From JAVVEW01 sp032251045 (GTDB lineage Bacteria > Pseudomonadota > Gammaproteobacteria > Methylococcales > Methylomonadaceae): a stretch of DNA of 64,000 nt. Made by a program: the position numbers and the translations under genes. Each line of letters opens with the position of its first letter. Within the stretch, counting starts at the first letter, position 1. The notes below the pieces were generated by a model. The model had not been told where the DNA came from and ran no database searches. It saw only the letters and a list, made by a program, of their open reading frames with translations. The DNA lies in contig JAVVEW010000001.1 in the NCBI GenBank assembly GCA_032251045.1, positions 1 to 64,000 on the forward strand. The letters are read 5' to 3'. This document shows positions 11,280 through 19,004 of the stretch, in pieces.

Positions 11280-11314
11280 TTACTCCTTAAAAAAAGAAGG
11301 GTTAAAGGTCTTTG

Positions 11315-11341
11315 TTAGCACTCTATGCTGGTGAGTGCTAA
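11315..11341 (-). promoter_or_regulatory. CIRCE operator (HrcA binding site) of groESL
   Basis: TTAGCACTC (11315-11323), nine spacer bases, then GAGTGCTAA (11333-11341): a perfect match to the CIRCE consensus TTAGCACTC-N9-GAGTGCTAA. It lies 36 bases upstream of groES and directly abuts the predicted -10 box, so bound HrcA would block the transcription start. The site is seen directly; HrcA itself is not encoded in the window. Confidence 0.96.
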
Positions 11342-11368
11342 TGATAATGAGTCTTTGCAGTCTGTCAA
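11341..11368 (-). promoter_or_regulatory. Predicted sigma-70 promoter of groESL
   Basis: On the minus strand TTGACA (complement of 11363-11368) is followed after 16 bases by TATCAT (complement of 11341-11346). This is a vegetative-type promoter rather than a sigma-32 one. The CIRCE palindrome starts in the last base of the -10 box and continues downstream. Confidence 0.75.
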
Positions 11369-11416
11369 GTTCTTTGGCATCATGATCGGCTTATTTTCAG
11401 ATTAAAAGCCCTTGTC

Positions 11417-12169
11417 ATGCTTGACTCTCAACTGTTGCGTTACAGCCGCCAGATCATGCTTAAAGAGCTGGATATCGACGGCCAACAAGCATTGCTCGAT
11501 GCCAGCGTACTGATCATCGGCGCGGGTGGCTTAGGCTCACCGGCGGCCATGTATCTGGCCGCCGCCGGTGTCGGCAACATCACCCTTTACGATCACGATG
11601 CCGTGGAGCTGACCAACTTGCAGCGCCAGATTGCCCATCACACCTCCGATATTGGGACAAACAAGGCGATTTCAACCCAGGCAACCTTAAAAAATCTCAA
11701 TCCTGACGTTAAAGTTCACGCCGCGCCCGAACGTTTGACCGGTGACAAACTGCTCGATCAAGCCGAAAAAGCCGATGTGGTGCTGGATTGCAGCGACAAT
11801 TTCGCCACCCGCTTTGCCGTCAACAGCGCCTGCGTCGCAACAAAAACACCTTTGGTTTCCGGCGCGGCGATTCGCTTTGAAGGGCAGCTTTCAGTATTCA
11901 CCCCGGGCCAGGCCATGAGTCCTTGTTATAATTGCCTGTATCCGGACAGCGGCGCGGAGCTTCAGGAAACCTGCACGGCAAGCGGCGTGATCGCGCCGAT
12001 CACCGGCATTATCGGTAGCTTACAGGCACTGGAAGCGATCAAGCTGATCACCGGTGTCGGCGAGCCGCTGCGCGGCCGGCTGCTGTTGTTCGACGGTTTA
12101 AGCGGACAAACCCGCACCCTGAATTTCAAACAAAACCCGAGCTGCCCTTGTTGCGGCGATAAGGAATAA
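11417..12169 (+). CDS. moeB: MoeB/ThiF-family sulfur-carrier adenylyltransferase
   Basis: 250 residues, the length of E. coli MoeB and ThiF. The enzyme adenylates the C terminus of a small ubiquitin-like sulfur carrier (MoaD for molybdopterin, ThiS for thiamine). The Rossmann motif VLIIGAGGLGSPAA lies near residue 32, followed by NLQRQI and the segment ELQETCTASGV, which carries the conserved cysteine. Two CxxC pairs (CYNC and CPCC near the C terminus) make the structural zinc site. No rhodanese domain is present. MoeB and ThiF cannot be told apart safely by sequence alone; no moa or thi genes are nearby. It diverges from groES. Confidence 0.88.
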   Translation: MLDSQLLRYSRQIMLKELDIDGQQALLDASVLIIGAGGLGSPAAMYLAAAGVGNITLYDHDAVELTNLQRQIAHHTSDIGTNKAISTQATLKNLNPDVKVHAAPERLTGDKLLDQAEKADVVLDCSDNFATRFAVNSACVATKTPLVSGAAIRFEGQLSVFTPGQAMSPCYNCLYPDSGAELQETCTASGVIAPITGIIGSLQALEAIKLITGVGEPLRGRLLLFDGLSGQTRTLNFKQNPSCPCCGDKE

Positions 12170-12213
12170 TCATGAAATAACTTTTAAGGCACTGACAGGG
12201 GGGGCGGTGGCTG

Positions 12214-12285
12214 GTTTGACAGATGTCGGCGGCAGGGATAGCCGCCGCCAAGCCCCATGGGGAGGTTCACGGCGTCCTGTCAAAC
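12214..12285 (-). repeat. Family A palindromic repeat, copy 1 (reversed)
   Basis: Outer inverted repeat gtttgacag (12214-12222) and ctgtcaaac (12277-12285), inner hairpin cggcggc...gccgccg near 12227-12247, and a core (ccccatgggg, ggttcacggcgtcc) that is the reverse complement of the cores at 14339 and 62779. A further 9 bp inverted repeat, aaataactt (12175-12183) and aagttattt (12306-12314), surrounds it. It fills the moeB-mxaR gap. Confidence 0.82.
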
Positions 12286-12358
12286 CCGCTACCGAACCCT
12301 ATAAGAAGTTATTTTTAACACCTTGCCAAGCATTCCTAAACACTTAATTGACTTTGCT

Positions 12359-13375
12359 ATGACCGATAACTTTCTCGCCGACTGGCGGCATAACGCTGAA
12401 CAGTTTCAAAACGCGCTCAATCAAACTGTGCTCGGCCTTGAGCGCCCGGTTCGCCTGCTGACCCAGGCGGTGTTCGCGCGCGGCCATGTGATGCTGGAAG
12501 GCGATGTCGGGGTCGGCAAGACCACGCTGCTGCGCGCCATTGCCCGCGCCATCGGCGGCGCTTATGAGCGTATCGAAGGCACCATCGATCTGATGCCGAA
12601 TGATCTGGTCTATCACACTTATATCAATGAAAAAGGCAAACCGCAGGTCGATCCCGGCCCGGTATTGAAACACGGCGACCAGCTGGCCACTTTTTTCTTC
12701 AACGAAGTCAACCGGGCAAGACCGCAGGTGCATTCACTGCTGTTAAGAATCATGGCGGAAAAATCGGTCACCGCCTTCAACCGCACCCATTATTTTCCGC
12801 ACTTACAAGTCTTTGCCGACCGCAACCGGGTGGAAAAAGACGAAACCTTTGAAATTCCCTCCGCCGCCCGCGACCGGTTCATGATGGAAGTGCGCATCGA
12901 CATGCCCACCGATGCCGACCTGCAGAAACAACTGATGTTCGACACCAAATTCACCGATGTCGATGAGCTGATCGATCAAATCAGCCCCGGCATCATACCG
13001 TTCCGGGAGCTGGATCGAGTCAGTCGCGATATCCAGAATTACGTTCAGGCCAGCCCGGCCTTGCAGCATTACGCCCTGGAACTTTGGCAGGCCACTCGAA
13101 CCCCGGAAGCGTTCGGCGTCAACCTGGAATCGGTGGACATGAGCCGGCTGATTCTGGCCGGCGCCAGTCCGCGCGGCGCGGCGATGATGATTCGTGCCGC
13201 CCGGGTTGGCGCCTGGATGGCCGGACGCGGCTTTGTCACGCCGGATGATATCCGGGCGATTTTTCATGAAACCATGGCGCACCGCATTTTCTTCAATCCC
13301 ACTTACGAGCTGCGCCGCACCCAGATCGCCGAAAGCCTGACCGCCGCTATCCTTGATAACATTGCCGCGCCCTGA
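12359..13375 (+). CDS. mxaR: MoxR-family AAA ATPase, MxaR-like
   Basis: 338 residues from ATG 12359 (MTDNFLADWR), which lines up with the start of MxaR proteins; an in-frame start at 12323 adds only a weak extension. The Walker A motif GDVGVGKTT is at about residues 49-57. FFFNEVNRARPQVHSLLL is the Walker B region, and NRVEKDETFEIPSAARDRF holds the sensor and arginine residues. The MoxR class works with von Willebrand A proteins to activate or insert cofactors; in methylotrophs mxaR is part of the methanol dehydrogenase gene set. It overlaps mxaS by one base (TGATG). No mxaFJGI genes are in the window, so the link to methanol dehydrogenase rests on gene order and family. Confidence 0.88.
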   Translation: MTDNFLADWRHNAEQFQNALNQTVLGLERPVRLLTQAVFARGHVMLEGDVGVGKTTLLRAIARAIGGAYERIEGTIDLMPNDLVYHTYINEKGKPQVDPGPVLKHGDQLATFFFNEVNRARPQVHSLLLRIMAEKSVTAFNRTHYFPHLQVFADRNRVEKDETFEIPSAARDRFMMEVRIDMPTDADLQKQLMFDTKFTDVDELIDQISPGIIPFRELDRVSRDIQNYVQASPALQHYALELWQATRTPEAFGVNLESVDMSRLILAGASPRGAAMMIRAARVGAWMAGRGFVTPDDIRAIFHETMAHRIFFNPTYELRRTQIAESLTAAILDNIAAP

Positions 13376-14208
13376 TGTTCGAGGAGTTTCATTACCGACT
13401 GCCCTGGCGTACGCGCAGCGCGCATCCCGGCCATCATGCCAGCGTGCATTCTGGCGGCGAACATGAATTTCGCGGTCACGCGCCACTGATGTCGCGCCCC
13501 CTGGCGCAGCATATCGATATTCACGCCAGTTTGCTGGATCCATTCGGCCAGTTCATGGTGCGCACGTTCAAGCAGCAAGGCCGGGCCACGGTGCAGATTG
13601 TGGCCGATTTGTCGGCCTCGATGGGCTTTCACCGCAAAATGCAAACCCTGGCGCGCTTTACCGAACTGACCGCGTTTTCCGCGTTTCGCACCGGCGATCA
13701 TTTCGCTTTCGCCGGAGCCGGGGACGACTGGCTGCCGGAGCTGGCCCTGATGCCGCGCTGGTACAAAGGCGGCGTGTCCGAGTTTGCCGAACAACTGAGC
13801 CAATTCCAGCCAGAATCAGCAACCTGCCGAGGCTTGCTGGCCGCTGACCGTCATTGCCCACGCGAACGTAGTCTGGTGTTTCTGGTATCGGACTTTCATC
13901 TGCCAGAGGCTTTTATTTGCCAGATGCTTGATGAACTGCTGCATCACGATGTGATTCCCGTGGTGCTGTGGCATGATCAGGAATATCAGTCGCTCCCCGA
14001 ATGGGGCTTGCTCAGACTGCATGACGCTGAAACCGGACAGGATAAAACGCTGTGGCTGCGTCCCGGCCTGAAACGCAAAATCGAGGCCCATTTCGAGCGC
14101 CGCAAACAGGCGCTACGGCATATTTTTTCTCGCTACCCACGCCAGCCCTTGTTCCTGAACGAAAACTTCACCGCCGATCAACTGACCCGTTATTTTTATG
14201 AACAATAA
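13375..14208 (+). CDS. mxaS: DUF58 protein, MxaS-like
   Basis: 277 residues, hydrophilic, without a signal peptide. It has the DUF58 layout: an N-terminal part (FEEFHYRLPWRTRS), the segment VADLSASMGF that looks like a metal-binding von Willebrand A motif (DxSxS), and LVFLVSDFHLPE later. DUF58 proteins are the usual partners of MoxR ATPases. Its start overlaps the mxaR stop, so the two are translationally coupled. The exact biochemical role of MxaS is not settled; in methylotrophs the mxaRSACKLD genes are needed for active calcium-containing methanol dehydrogenase. Confidence 0.86.
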   Translation: MFEEFHYRLPWRTRSAHPGHHASVHSGGEHEFRGHAPLMSRPLAQHIDIHASLLDPFGQFMVRTFKQQGRATVQIVADLSASMGFHRKMQTLARFTELTAFSAFRTGDHFAFAGAGDDWLPELALMPRWYKGGVSEFAEQLSQFQPESATCRGLLAADRHCPRERSLVFLVSDFHLPEAFICQMLDELLHHDVIPVVLWHDQEYQSLPEWGLLRLHDAETGQDKTLWLRPGLKRKIEAHFERRKQALRHIFSRYPRQPLFLNENFTADQLTRYFYEQ

Positions 14209-14338
14209 GGTCTTTTTTTACCTGCGCCGTGCCAATGTCAACATTGGGGCGTGCCACCCGGGACGCCGTGAATACCGCCAATTCTCGATGGGCGTTATCA
14301 GGTGTCTGTTGGTGGCGTTCAAAGCCTTAAGCGGCTCT

Positions 14339-14404
14339 GTCGAGGAACGCCGTGAACCCTTCCATGGGGGCTTGACGGCAGCATCCGTGCTGCCGACATC
14401 CTCG
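14339..14404 (+). repeat. Family A palindromic repeat, copy 2 (inside the mxaS-mxaA gap)
   Basis: Outer arms cgagga (14341-14346) and tcctcg (14399-14404), core cgccgtgaaccc, tccatgggggcttg, then the hairpin cggcagca (14376-14383) with tgctgccg (14388-14395). The core matches copy 3 at 62779 almost base for base. It sits between two genes that are normally adjacent and lengthens the gap to about 220 bases. Confidence 0.88.
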
Positions 14405-14428
14405 CCAAAGCCACTTAAGACGTGCTTG

Positions 14429-15340
14429 ATGATCCGAATTGGCCAAGACCGCAGGGTGAAGTTCGCCGTTACGATTCAATGCTTGCTTTGGCTGGTGCTG
14501 GGCCTGACCTTTCCGGCCATGGCCGAAACGGTGATTGACACCGAAGCCGAGCGCGATTACGGTTATCACCTGGGTGATGAGTTGGCCATCACCTGGCAGA
14601 TTCGCGCCGATGGCCGGCTGCAAAGCCACAGCCTGCCCAAGCCCGGCCCGGTTAACGATTGGCTGATACTGAAAGCGATAACCCAGGTCACGCCCAAAGC
14701 CGATTTCGATCAAGCCTATCGGCTGACCTATCAACTGTTCAAGCGCGTGTCCGAGGCACAACAACTGGCTCTGCCGGATGTTGATTTAAGCTTTCAACAA
14801 GGCCGCAGTGAGCAAGCCATCAAAGTTAAGGGCTTTCGCTTTCATTACACAACGCAGCTTTCGGGTGAAGACTGGGCCAAGCATCACGATCCCAAGCCGG
14901 AAATTGCCCCGCCTCCGCTCGATGACCGAAGCGCCTGGCGCGGTTTTTTGATCAGCCTGAGTTTAACCCTGGCCTTACTGCTTTATCTGGCCTGGTTTTA
15001 TGGCAAGATCACCTTTCTGGAGCGCTTTTCCGGCCCTTTCGCGCGTAGTTTGCGTGAGCTGAAACAACTCAAACCCGGCGCCGAAACGGATGCCTTGCGC
15101 CTTTTGCACCGGGCGCTTAATCAAACCCTGGGCAAAACCGTGACCCTCAGCCAACTGCCGGACTTTTTTCAGGCGCATCCACGGTTCAAGGGGCTGGAAA
15201 GTGAAACCCAAGCCCTGTTCCGGCATTCCGAAGCATTGTTTTTCGCGCCGAACCCGACCAGCGCTGCGCCCACGCTCAGCCAACTCATCGATTTATGCGC
15301 CCGCTACCGGAAACGCGAACGAGGTGGCCGGTGGGGTTAA
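14429..15340 (+). CDS. mxaA: MxaA-like periplasmic/membrane protein
   Basis: About 303 residues from ATG 14429. The frame is open back to 14198, but that stretch runs through a palindromic repeat and is not protein-like, so the later start is chosen; GTG 14456 is also possible and gives an even shorter n-region. A signal peptide (VTIQCLLWLVLGLTFPAMA) leads to a mostly beta-rich periplasmic domain. A membrane span follows near the middle (GFLISLSLTLALLLYLAWFYG), then a cytoplasmic helical tail. The order after mxaR-mxaS and before a von Willebrand A gene identifies it as MxaA, which is needed for calcium insertion into methanol dehydrogenase in methylotrophs. Identification leans on gene order. 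Confidence 0.8.
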   Translation: MIRIGQDRRVKFAVTIQCLLWLVLGLTFPAMAETVIDTEAERDYGYHLGDELAITWQIRADGRLQSHSLPKPGPVNDWLILKAITQVTPKADFDQAYRLTYQLFKRVSEAQQLALPDVDLSFQQGRSEQAIKVKGFRFHYTTQLSGEDWAKHHDPKPEIAPPPLDDRSAWRGFLISLSLTLALLLYLAWFYGKITFLERFSGPFARSLRELKQLKPGAETDALRLLHRALNQTLGKTVTLSQLPDFFQAHPRFKGLESETQALFRHSEALFFAPNPTSAAPTLSQLIDLCARYRKRERGGRWG

Positions 15341-16332
15341 TCGCTTTTGATACGCCGTCATGGCTGTGGCTGACGCCATTGGTCTTACTGCCCTGGCTGG
15401 GCCGGCGGCCTGAAGCAGTGCGCTATTCCAGCTTTCAGGCGCTGCCTTTCGATGCCTTGTCCTGGTCGATAGCCGCCTTCCTGAAACTGGCCGAAGCCAC
15501 GGTCATCGCGGCCCTGATACTGACCCTGGCCGGGCCTTATCTTAAAGAGCAAACGCGCGATCGCATCGGTTCCGGTGCGCAAATTGTCTTATTGCTGGAT
15601 CGCAGCGCCAGCATGAACGACAATTTCGCCGGCCGCTATCTCGGTGGCTCGGCCAAGGAAACCAAGGTCGCCGTTGCCCGTAAAGTGTTGTCCGATTTTG
15701 TCGGCCAGCGCGACGATGATTTTTTCGGTATGGTGTCGTTCAGCACCGCGCCGATTTTCGTGCTGCCTTTGACCCAGGCTAAACCGGCCATTCTGTCGGC
15801 GATCAACGCGACCCATTCACGCGGCCATGGCGTGACCAATGTCGCCCCGGCGCTGATGATGGCGCTGAGCTATTTTGATGACCGCCCGGTCACCGGCGCG
15901 CGGGTGATTGTGTTGATTTCAGACGGCGGCGCGCACATTGAACCTAGCGTACAGGCCAAGCTCAAGCAAGCCTTCCGGCAACAAAAAGTCAGCTTGTATT
16001 GGCTTTACCTGCGTAACGTCAACGCCGCCGGTCTCGATGTCAAATCAGCCAACGCCAACGAAACCACCACGCCGGAGTATTTTTTGCACCAGTTTTTCCA
16101 AAGCCTGTCCACGCCTTACCGTGCTTACCAGGTAGAAGATCCGAAAGCGCTGCAGCAGGCCGTGGCCGACATTGGCCAACAGCAAAACCAGCCCATCCGT
16201 TATCAACAACGCCTGGCCCGGCAAGACCTTAAATCGTGGTGTTTAGCAGCGGCGCTGATCGCCCTATTGTTGCTACTCACTGCCCGTCTGCTGGAAGCCA
16301 AAGCTGAAACCGCGCTAGGCCAGCGCTGGTGA
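15331..16332 (+). CDS. mxaC: Von Willebrand A membrane protein, MxaC-like
   Basis: 333 residues from GTG 15331, chosen because GAGG lies 7 bases upstream and the protein then starts MGLIAFDTPSWLWLTPL, the usual BatA/MxaC opening; an in-frame ATG at 15295 overlaps mxaA more. Two membrane spans near the N terminus are followed by a von Willebrand A domain with the metal site LLLDRSASMND, and one membrane span near the C terminus (AAALIALLLLLTARLL). Such proteins act with MoxR ATPases and DUF58 partners at the membrane. mxaK and mxaL, which usually follow in methylotrophs, are not found; the next feature is a dispersed repeat. Confidence 0.85.
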   Translation: MGLIAFDTPSWLWLTPLVLLPWLGRRPEAVRYSSFQALPFDALSWSIAAFLKLAEATVIAALILTLAGPYLKEQTRDRIGSGAQIVLLLDRSASMNDNFAGRYLGGSAKETKVAVARKVLSDFVGQRDDDFFGMVSFSTAPIFVLPLTQAKPAILSAINATHSRGHGVTNVAPALMMALSYFDDRPVTGARVIVLISDGGAHIEPSVQAKLKQAFRQQKVSLYWLYLRNVNAAGLDVKSANANETTTPEYFLHQFFQSLSTPYRAYQVEDPKALQQAVADIGQQQNQPIRYQQRLARQDLKSWCLAAALIALLLLLTARLLEAKAETALGQRW

Positions 16333-16395
16333 ATAGCCATTCCTCATTTCTCAAGCATCTTGACTGCCACGCCTGCGGCTTCCGGGCCGGAGACC

Positions 16396-16514
16396 GTTAT
16401 AAAAGTCAAAATGTAGCCCGCATGAAGCGACGCAGAATACTGGAATGGCATCGCAGCATCTTTAGATTGCGCTACGCGCCATCCGGGCTACGCAGTTATG
16501 CCGACTTTTAAGAC
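16396..16514 (+). repeat. Family C palindromic repeat, copy 1
   Basis: Terminal inverted repeat gttataaaagtc (16396-16407) and gacttttaagac (16503-16514), 10 of 12 matching. Inside, atgtagcccgcatgaagc and ccatccgggctacg form a second inverted pair. Elements with TAGCCCG...CGGGCTA ends are widespread in proteobacterial intergenic regions. It separates mxaC from rnt. Confidence 0.85.
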
Positions 16515-16569
16515 ACTCTCTCCAGGCCAGAGAGCACACAAAACACTCGCTACAGCCACTTAAAACTTA

Positions 16570-17235
16570 ATGACCCAAACCGAAAACCCCAGAGCCACGA
16601 CCGAACCGGAACTATCAGTCATGCCCATTGCCGACCGATTTCGCGGCTACCTGCCGGTAGTGGTCGATATCGAAACCGCTGGCTTCAACCCGAAAAAACA
16701 CGCCCTGCTGGAAATCGCCGCCGTGATCGTTGAATACGACGCTCAGCAAAATCTCATCATCACCGAGCGGCATCAGGCCCATGTCATCCCCTTCGCCCAT
16801 GCCGAACTTGACGAATCGGCGCTGAAATTCAACGGCATCGACCCTTATCATCCGTTTCGCATGGCCATTTCTGAACGCGCCGCGCTGGATAAAATTTTCA
16901 AGCCGGTGCGCAAAGCGATGAAGCGCAACCAATGCACCCGCGCCATTCTCACCGGCCACAATCCGGCGTTCGATATTGGCTTTCTCAACGCCGCCATTGC
17001 CCGCACCCAACTCAAACGCAGCCCGTTTCACCCGTTCAGCACCTTTGATACCGCCACTTTAGGCGGCTTGGCCTACCAGCAAACAGTCTTGGCGAAAATT
17101 GCCGAACAGGCAGGGTTTGGTTGGGACAACGACAGCGCTCACTCGGCGCTTTACGATGCTGAAAAAACGGCGGAAATTTTCTGCGCCATTGTCAATCGCT
17201 GGCGAGCGCTTCAGCCATTGCCGAGGGATGAGTAG
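16570..17235 (+). CDS. rnt: Ribonuclease T
   Basis: 221 residues. A DEDDh 3'-5' exoribonuclease that trims the CCA end of tRNA and the ends of other stable RNAs. Exo I is VVVDIETAGF with D33 and E35, exo II is TGHNPAFDIGF, and exo III is the HSALYDAEKTAE segment with the catalytic H and D. DRFRGYLPVVVDIE, LKFNGIDPYHPFR and SPFHPFSTFDTATLGGLA are specific to RNase T. The first 17 residues are an extension relative to E. coli; a second start at ATG 16621 would remove it. It appears to stand alone. Confidence 0.95.
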   Translation: MTQTENPRATTEPELSVMPIADRFRGYLPVVVDIETAGFNPKKHALLEIAAVIVEYDAQQNLIITERHQAHVIPFAHAELDESALKFNGIDPYHPFRMAISERAALDKIFKPVRKAMKRNQCTRAILTGHNPAFDIGFLNAAIARTQLKRSPFHPFSTFDTATLGGLAYQQTVLAKIAEQAGFGWDNDSAHSALYDAEKTAEIFCAIVNRWRALQPLPRDE

Positions 17236-17265
17236 GCCACACCTGCTTTATCGGTTTGTCCACTC

Positions 17266-18605
17266 GTGATGGTGGGGCAATCCGATCAACAAACATTTAC
17301 TGTACGGGTACCAAGTGTTCGCTCCATTTTCCAAGGCAATCAGGCATCGGTCACTCCGTTGCTTGTGCATACACTACCAGAAGCCACCCAACAGCTTGCG
17401 GATGTGCTGCAACTACGACAACAGCCTCTGGCCAGCCATAATCCAGCCAAAAACCTGCTGACACACAGCCTGCCTTTTGATTCCAGCAACCAGACGTTAC
17501 AGGCCGCCACCTGGCTGAATACTTGAGAGTTGGCACTCTTTACCGGCCTGCCCAGTCGTGAGTTGCCAGGGATCAGAATTCGTCAGAGTGTCGATTTTGC
17601 CCTGAACACGCCAGAAGTGAAGGAAAACAGCCTGCACTTAGGGCATCTGGTACAGCATGGTCGCCTACTGGAATACAGCCCCTTGGCACTGGCGATTCGT
17701 GATCTGAACAAGCACATTTTTATTACCTGCCTGGACGTGAGGACATCACTCTCTTTCGCTTAAACCCTTTCGAGCTGGTGAATGAACGCCAGCATCTGGC
17801 AGGGCATATCAGCATTCTCACTGCCACCCTCACCACGGTTTACCCGATGGAAGCCGCCATGCCGCAACTGGTCGAGGAGGCGATTATTCAGGCTTATGCC
17901 GAATACGGCTGGGATTTGCACAGCGGCACAAACTTCTTTTATGACGACCCCTGGGCCGCAGAAGTGCAGGGCGCTTGCTGGCCCACCTTCAGCGATATAA
18001 TTAACCAGCTTGACGGGTTGATTGCCTCTAAGGGCATGGGCAAAGAGTTTGAAGAGAAATATCGGGGTTCGCTGGTGGCGCGTTTAACCAACCTGACGCT
18101 GGGTGTCAAAGGCCAGATGCTGAATACCCGCCGCTCACTGGATTTTAATAGCCTGCTGGATCGTAATGTCGTTCTTGGTCGATGCCATATGAATGAATGC
18201 TGGTGGTGGAAAGTTGAAAAATCCGAACATCTCAAATCAGCGAGTAACGGAAAATTAGTTAAGGTTTGCGTCAGAGGTGCAGCAATTGAATTCCCCGATG
18301 GGAATTACCCGGATGTGTTTCCTCAAAGTGAAAACAAACGGTGGAGTCAAGAAGTGAGCGAAGCATTTGTCTTTTGCTCTCTAAAACTTCCTACCTATAT
18401 CGAGTACAGCAAAGAAACGAAAAAATTTACTGGAATAATTCCGTTTAGCCAAGAGGGTAGTACTTCGGGAGCGACTGAAGGAATCGGAAACCTCTACTCT
18501 TATGTTTGTGGTAAACAATCAATATTTGAAATTAACCCTGAATTAGAATTTTCAGCCATAAATATTGGCAAGCCCACAGACATTTTTAACTATTCTATAA
18601 AGTAG
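17266..18605 (+). pseudogene. Decayed DUF87-type ATP-binding protein, with a foreign 3' part
   Basis: Three broken pieces read as one protein family, the DUF87/HerA-like ATP-binding proteins. Piece 1 (17266-17526) includes SLPFDSSNQTLQAATWLNT and ends at an in-frame TGA. Piece 2 (same frame, 17527-17763) includes LPSRELPGIRI, SVDFALNTPE and the segment just before Walker A, DLNKHIFIT. There the frame shifts and the Walker A region itself is missing, which points to an internal deletion near 17730. Piece 3, in the next frame, resumes at EDITLFRLNPFELVNERQH and runs through WPTFSDIINQL, YRGSLVARLTNLTLG and SLDFNSLLDRNVVLG. From about 18180 the frame stays open to 18605, but the sequence (KVEKSEHLKSASNGK, then SQEVSEAFVFC) is more AT-rich and not of that family. 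Not functional as an ATPase. Confidence 0.75.
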
Positions 18606-19004
18606 TTCATAGAATAGTGTTGGCCGCATATCGGGCATAAGTATCTACACAAGTTTTCCAGAAGAATGGCATGATATCGCATGATTTTAACAAACACTGA
18701 TGGGTATAGACCCACGCCTCGCCAAACGGCATCAGCAATGGCTACTTAACACATGAGCTCAAGCGAATGCCTGAGCGCAGGCTTGAAGGCATTGCCGAAT
18801 AAGATCAGCAGCTTCGCCAGCACTCAAGCAGCTTGGCGATTTTACATGAGGCTTCGGCTTCGATCTTACGGCCTACTATATACTGTGGTCTGCACGGAAA
18901 ATCCGGGAGAGCCGATTTTTCAACGTAACCGTTCAGCCGTAACGCTGTAGACTTGTTTTAGCAAACATGGGCGGCTTAGGCCGGTGAACGGTTACCCAGC
19001 AGGA
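18606..19004. other. Non-coding gap with decayed sequence and a short inverted repeat
   Basis: No gene is supported here. Short open stretches (for example GYLTHELKRMPERRLEGIAE near 18735-18800) have protein-like composition but are broken at once. An 11 bp perfect inverted repeat, gtaaccgttca (18925-18935) and tgaacggttac (18985-18995), has the same ends as the family B repeats but encloses only 49 bases, so it may be a deleted B copy. Confidence 0.6.

Noticed and set aside
12803..13803. Long minus-strand frames opposite mxaR and mxaS
   Set aside because: Shadow frames in G+C-rich coding sequence; Gly/Arg/Ala-rich with no domain.
14198..14428. N-terminal extension of the mxaA frame
   Set aside because: The stretch translates a palindromic repeat, and a signal peptide starts only after 14429.
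18735..18900. Possible transposase remnant in the gap before the HerA-like gene
   Set aside because: Short protein-like pieces in two frames, but no recognisable family motif.
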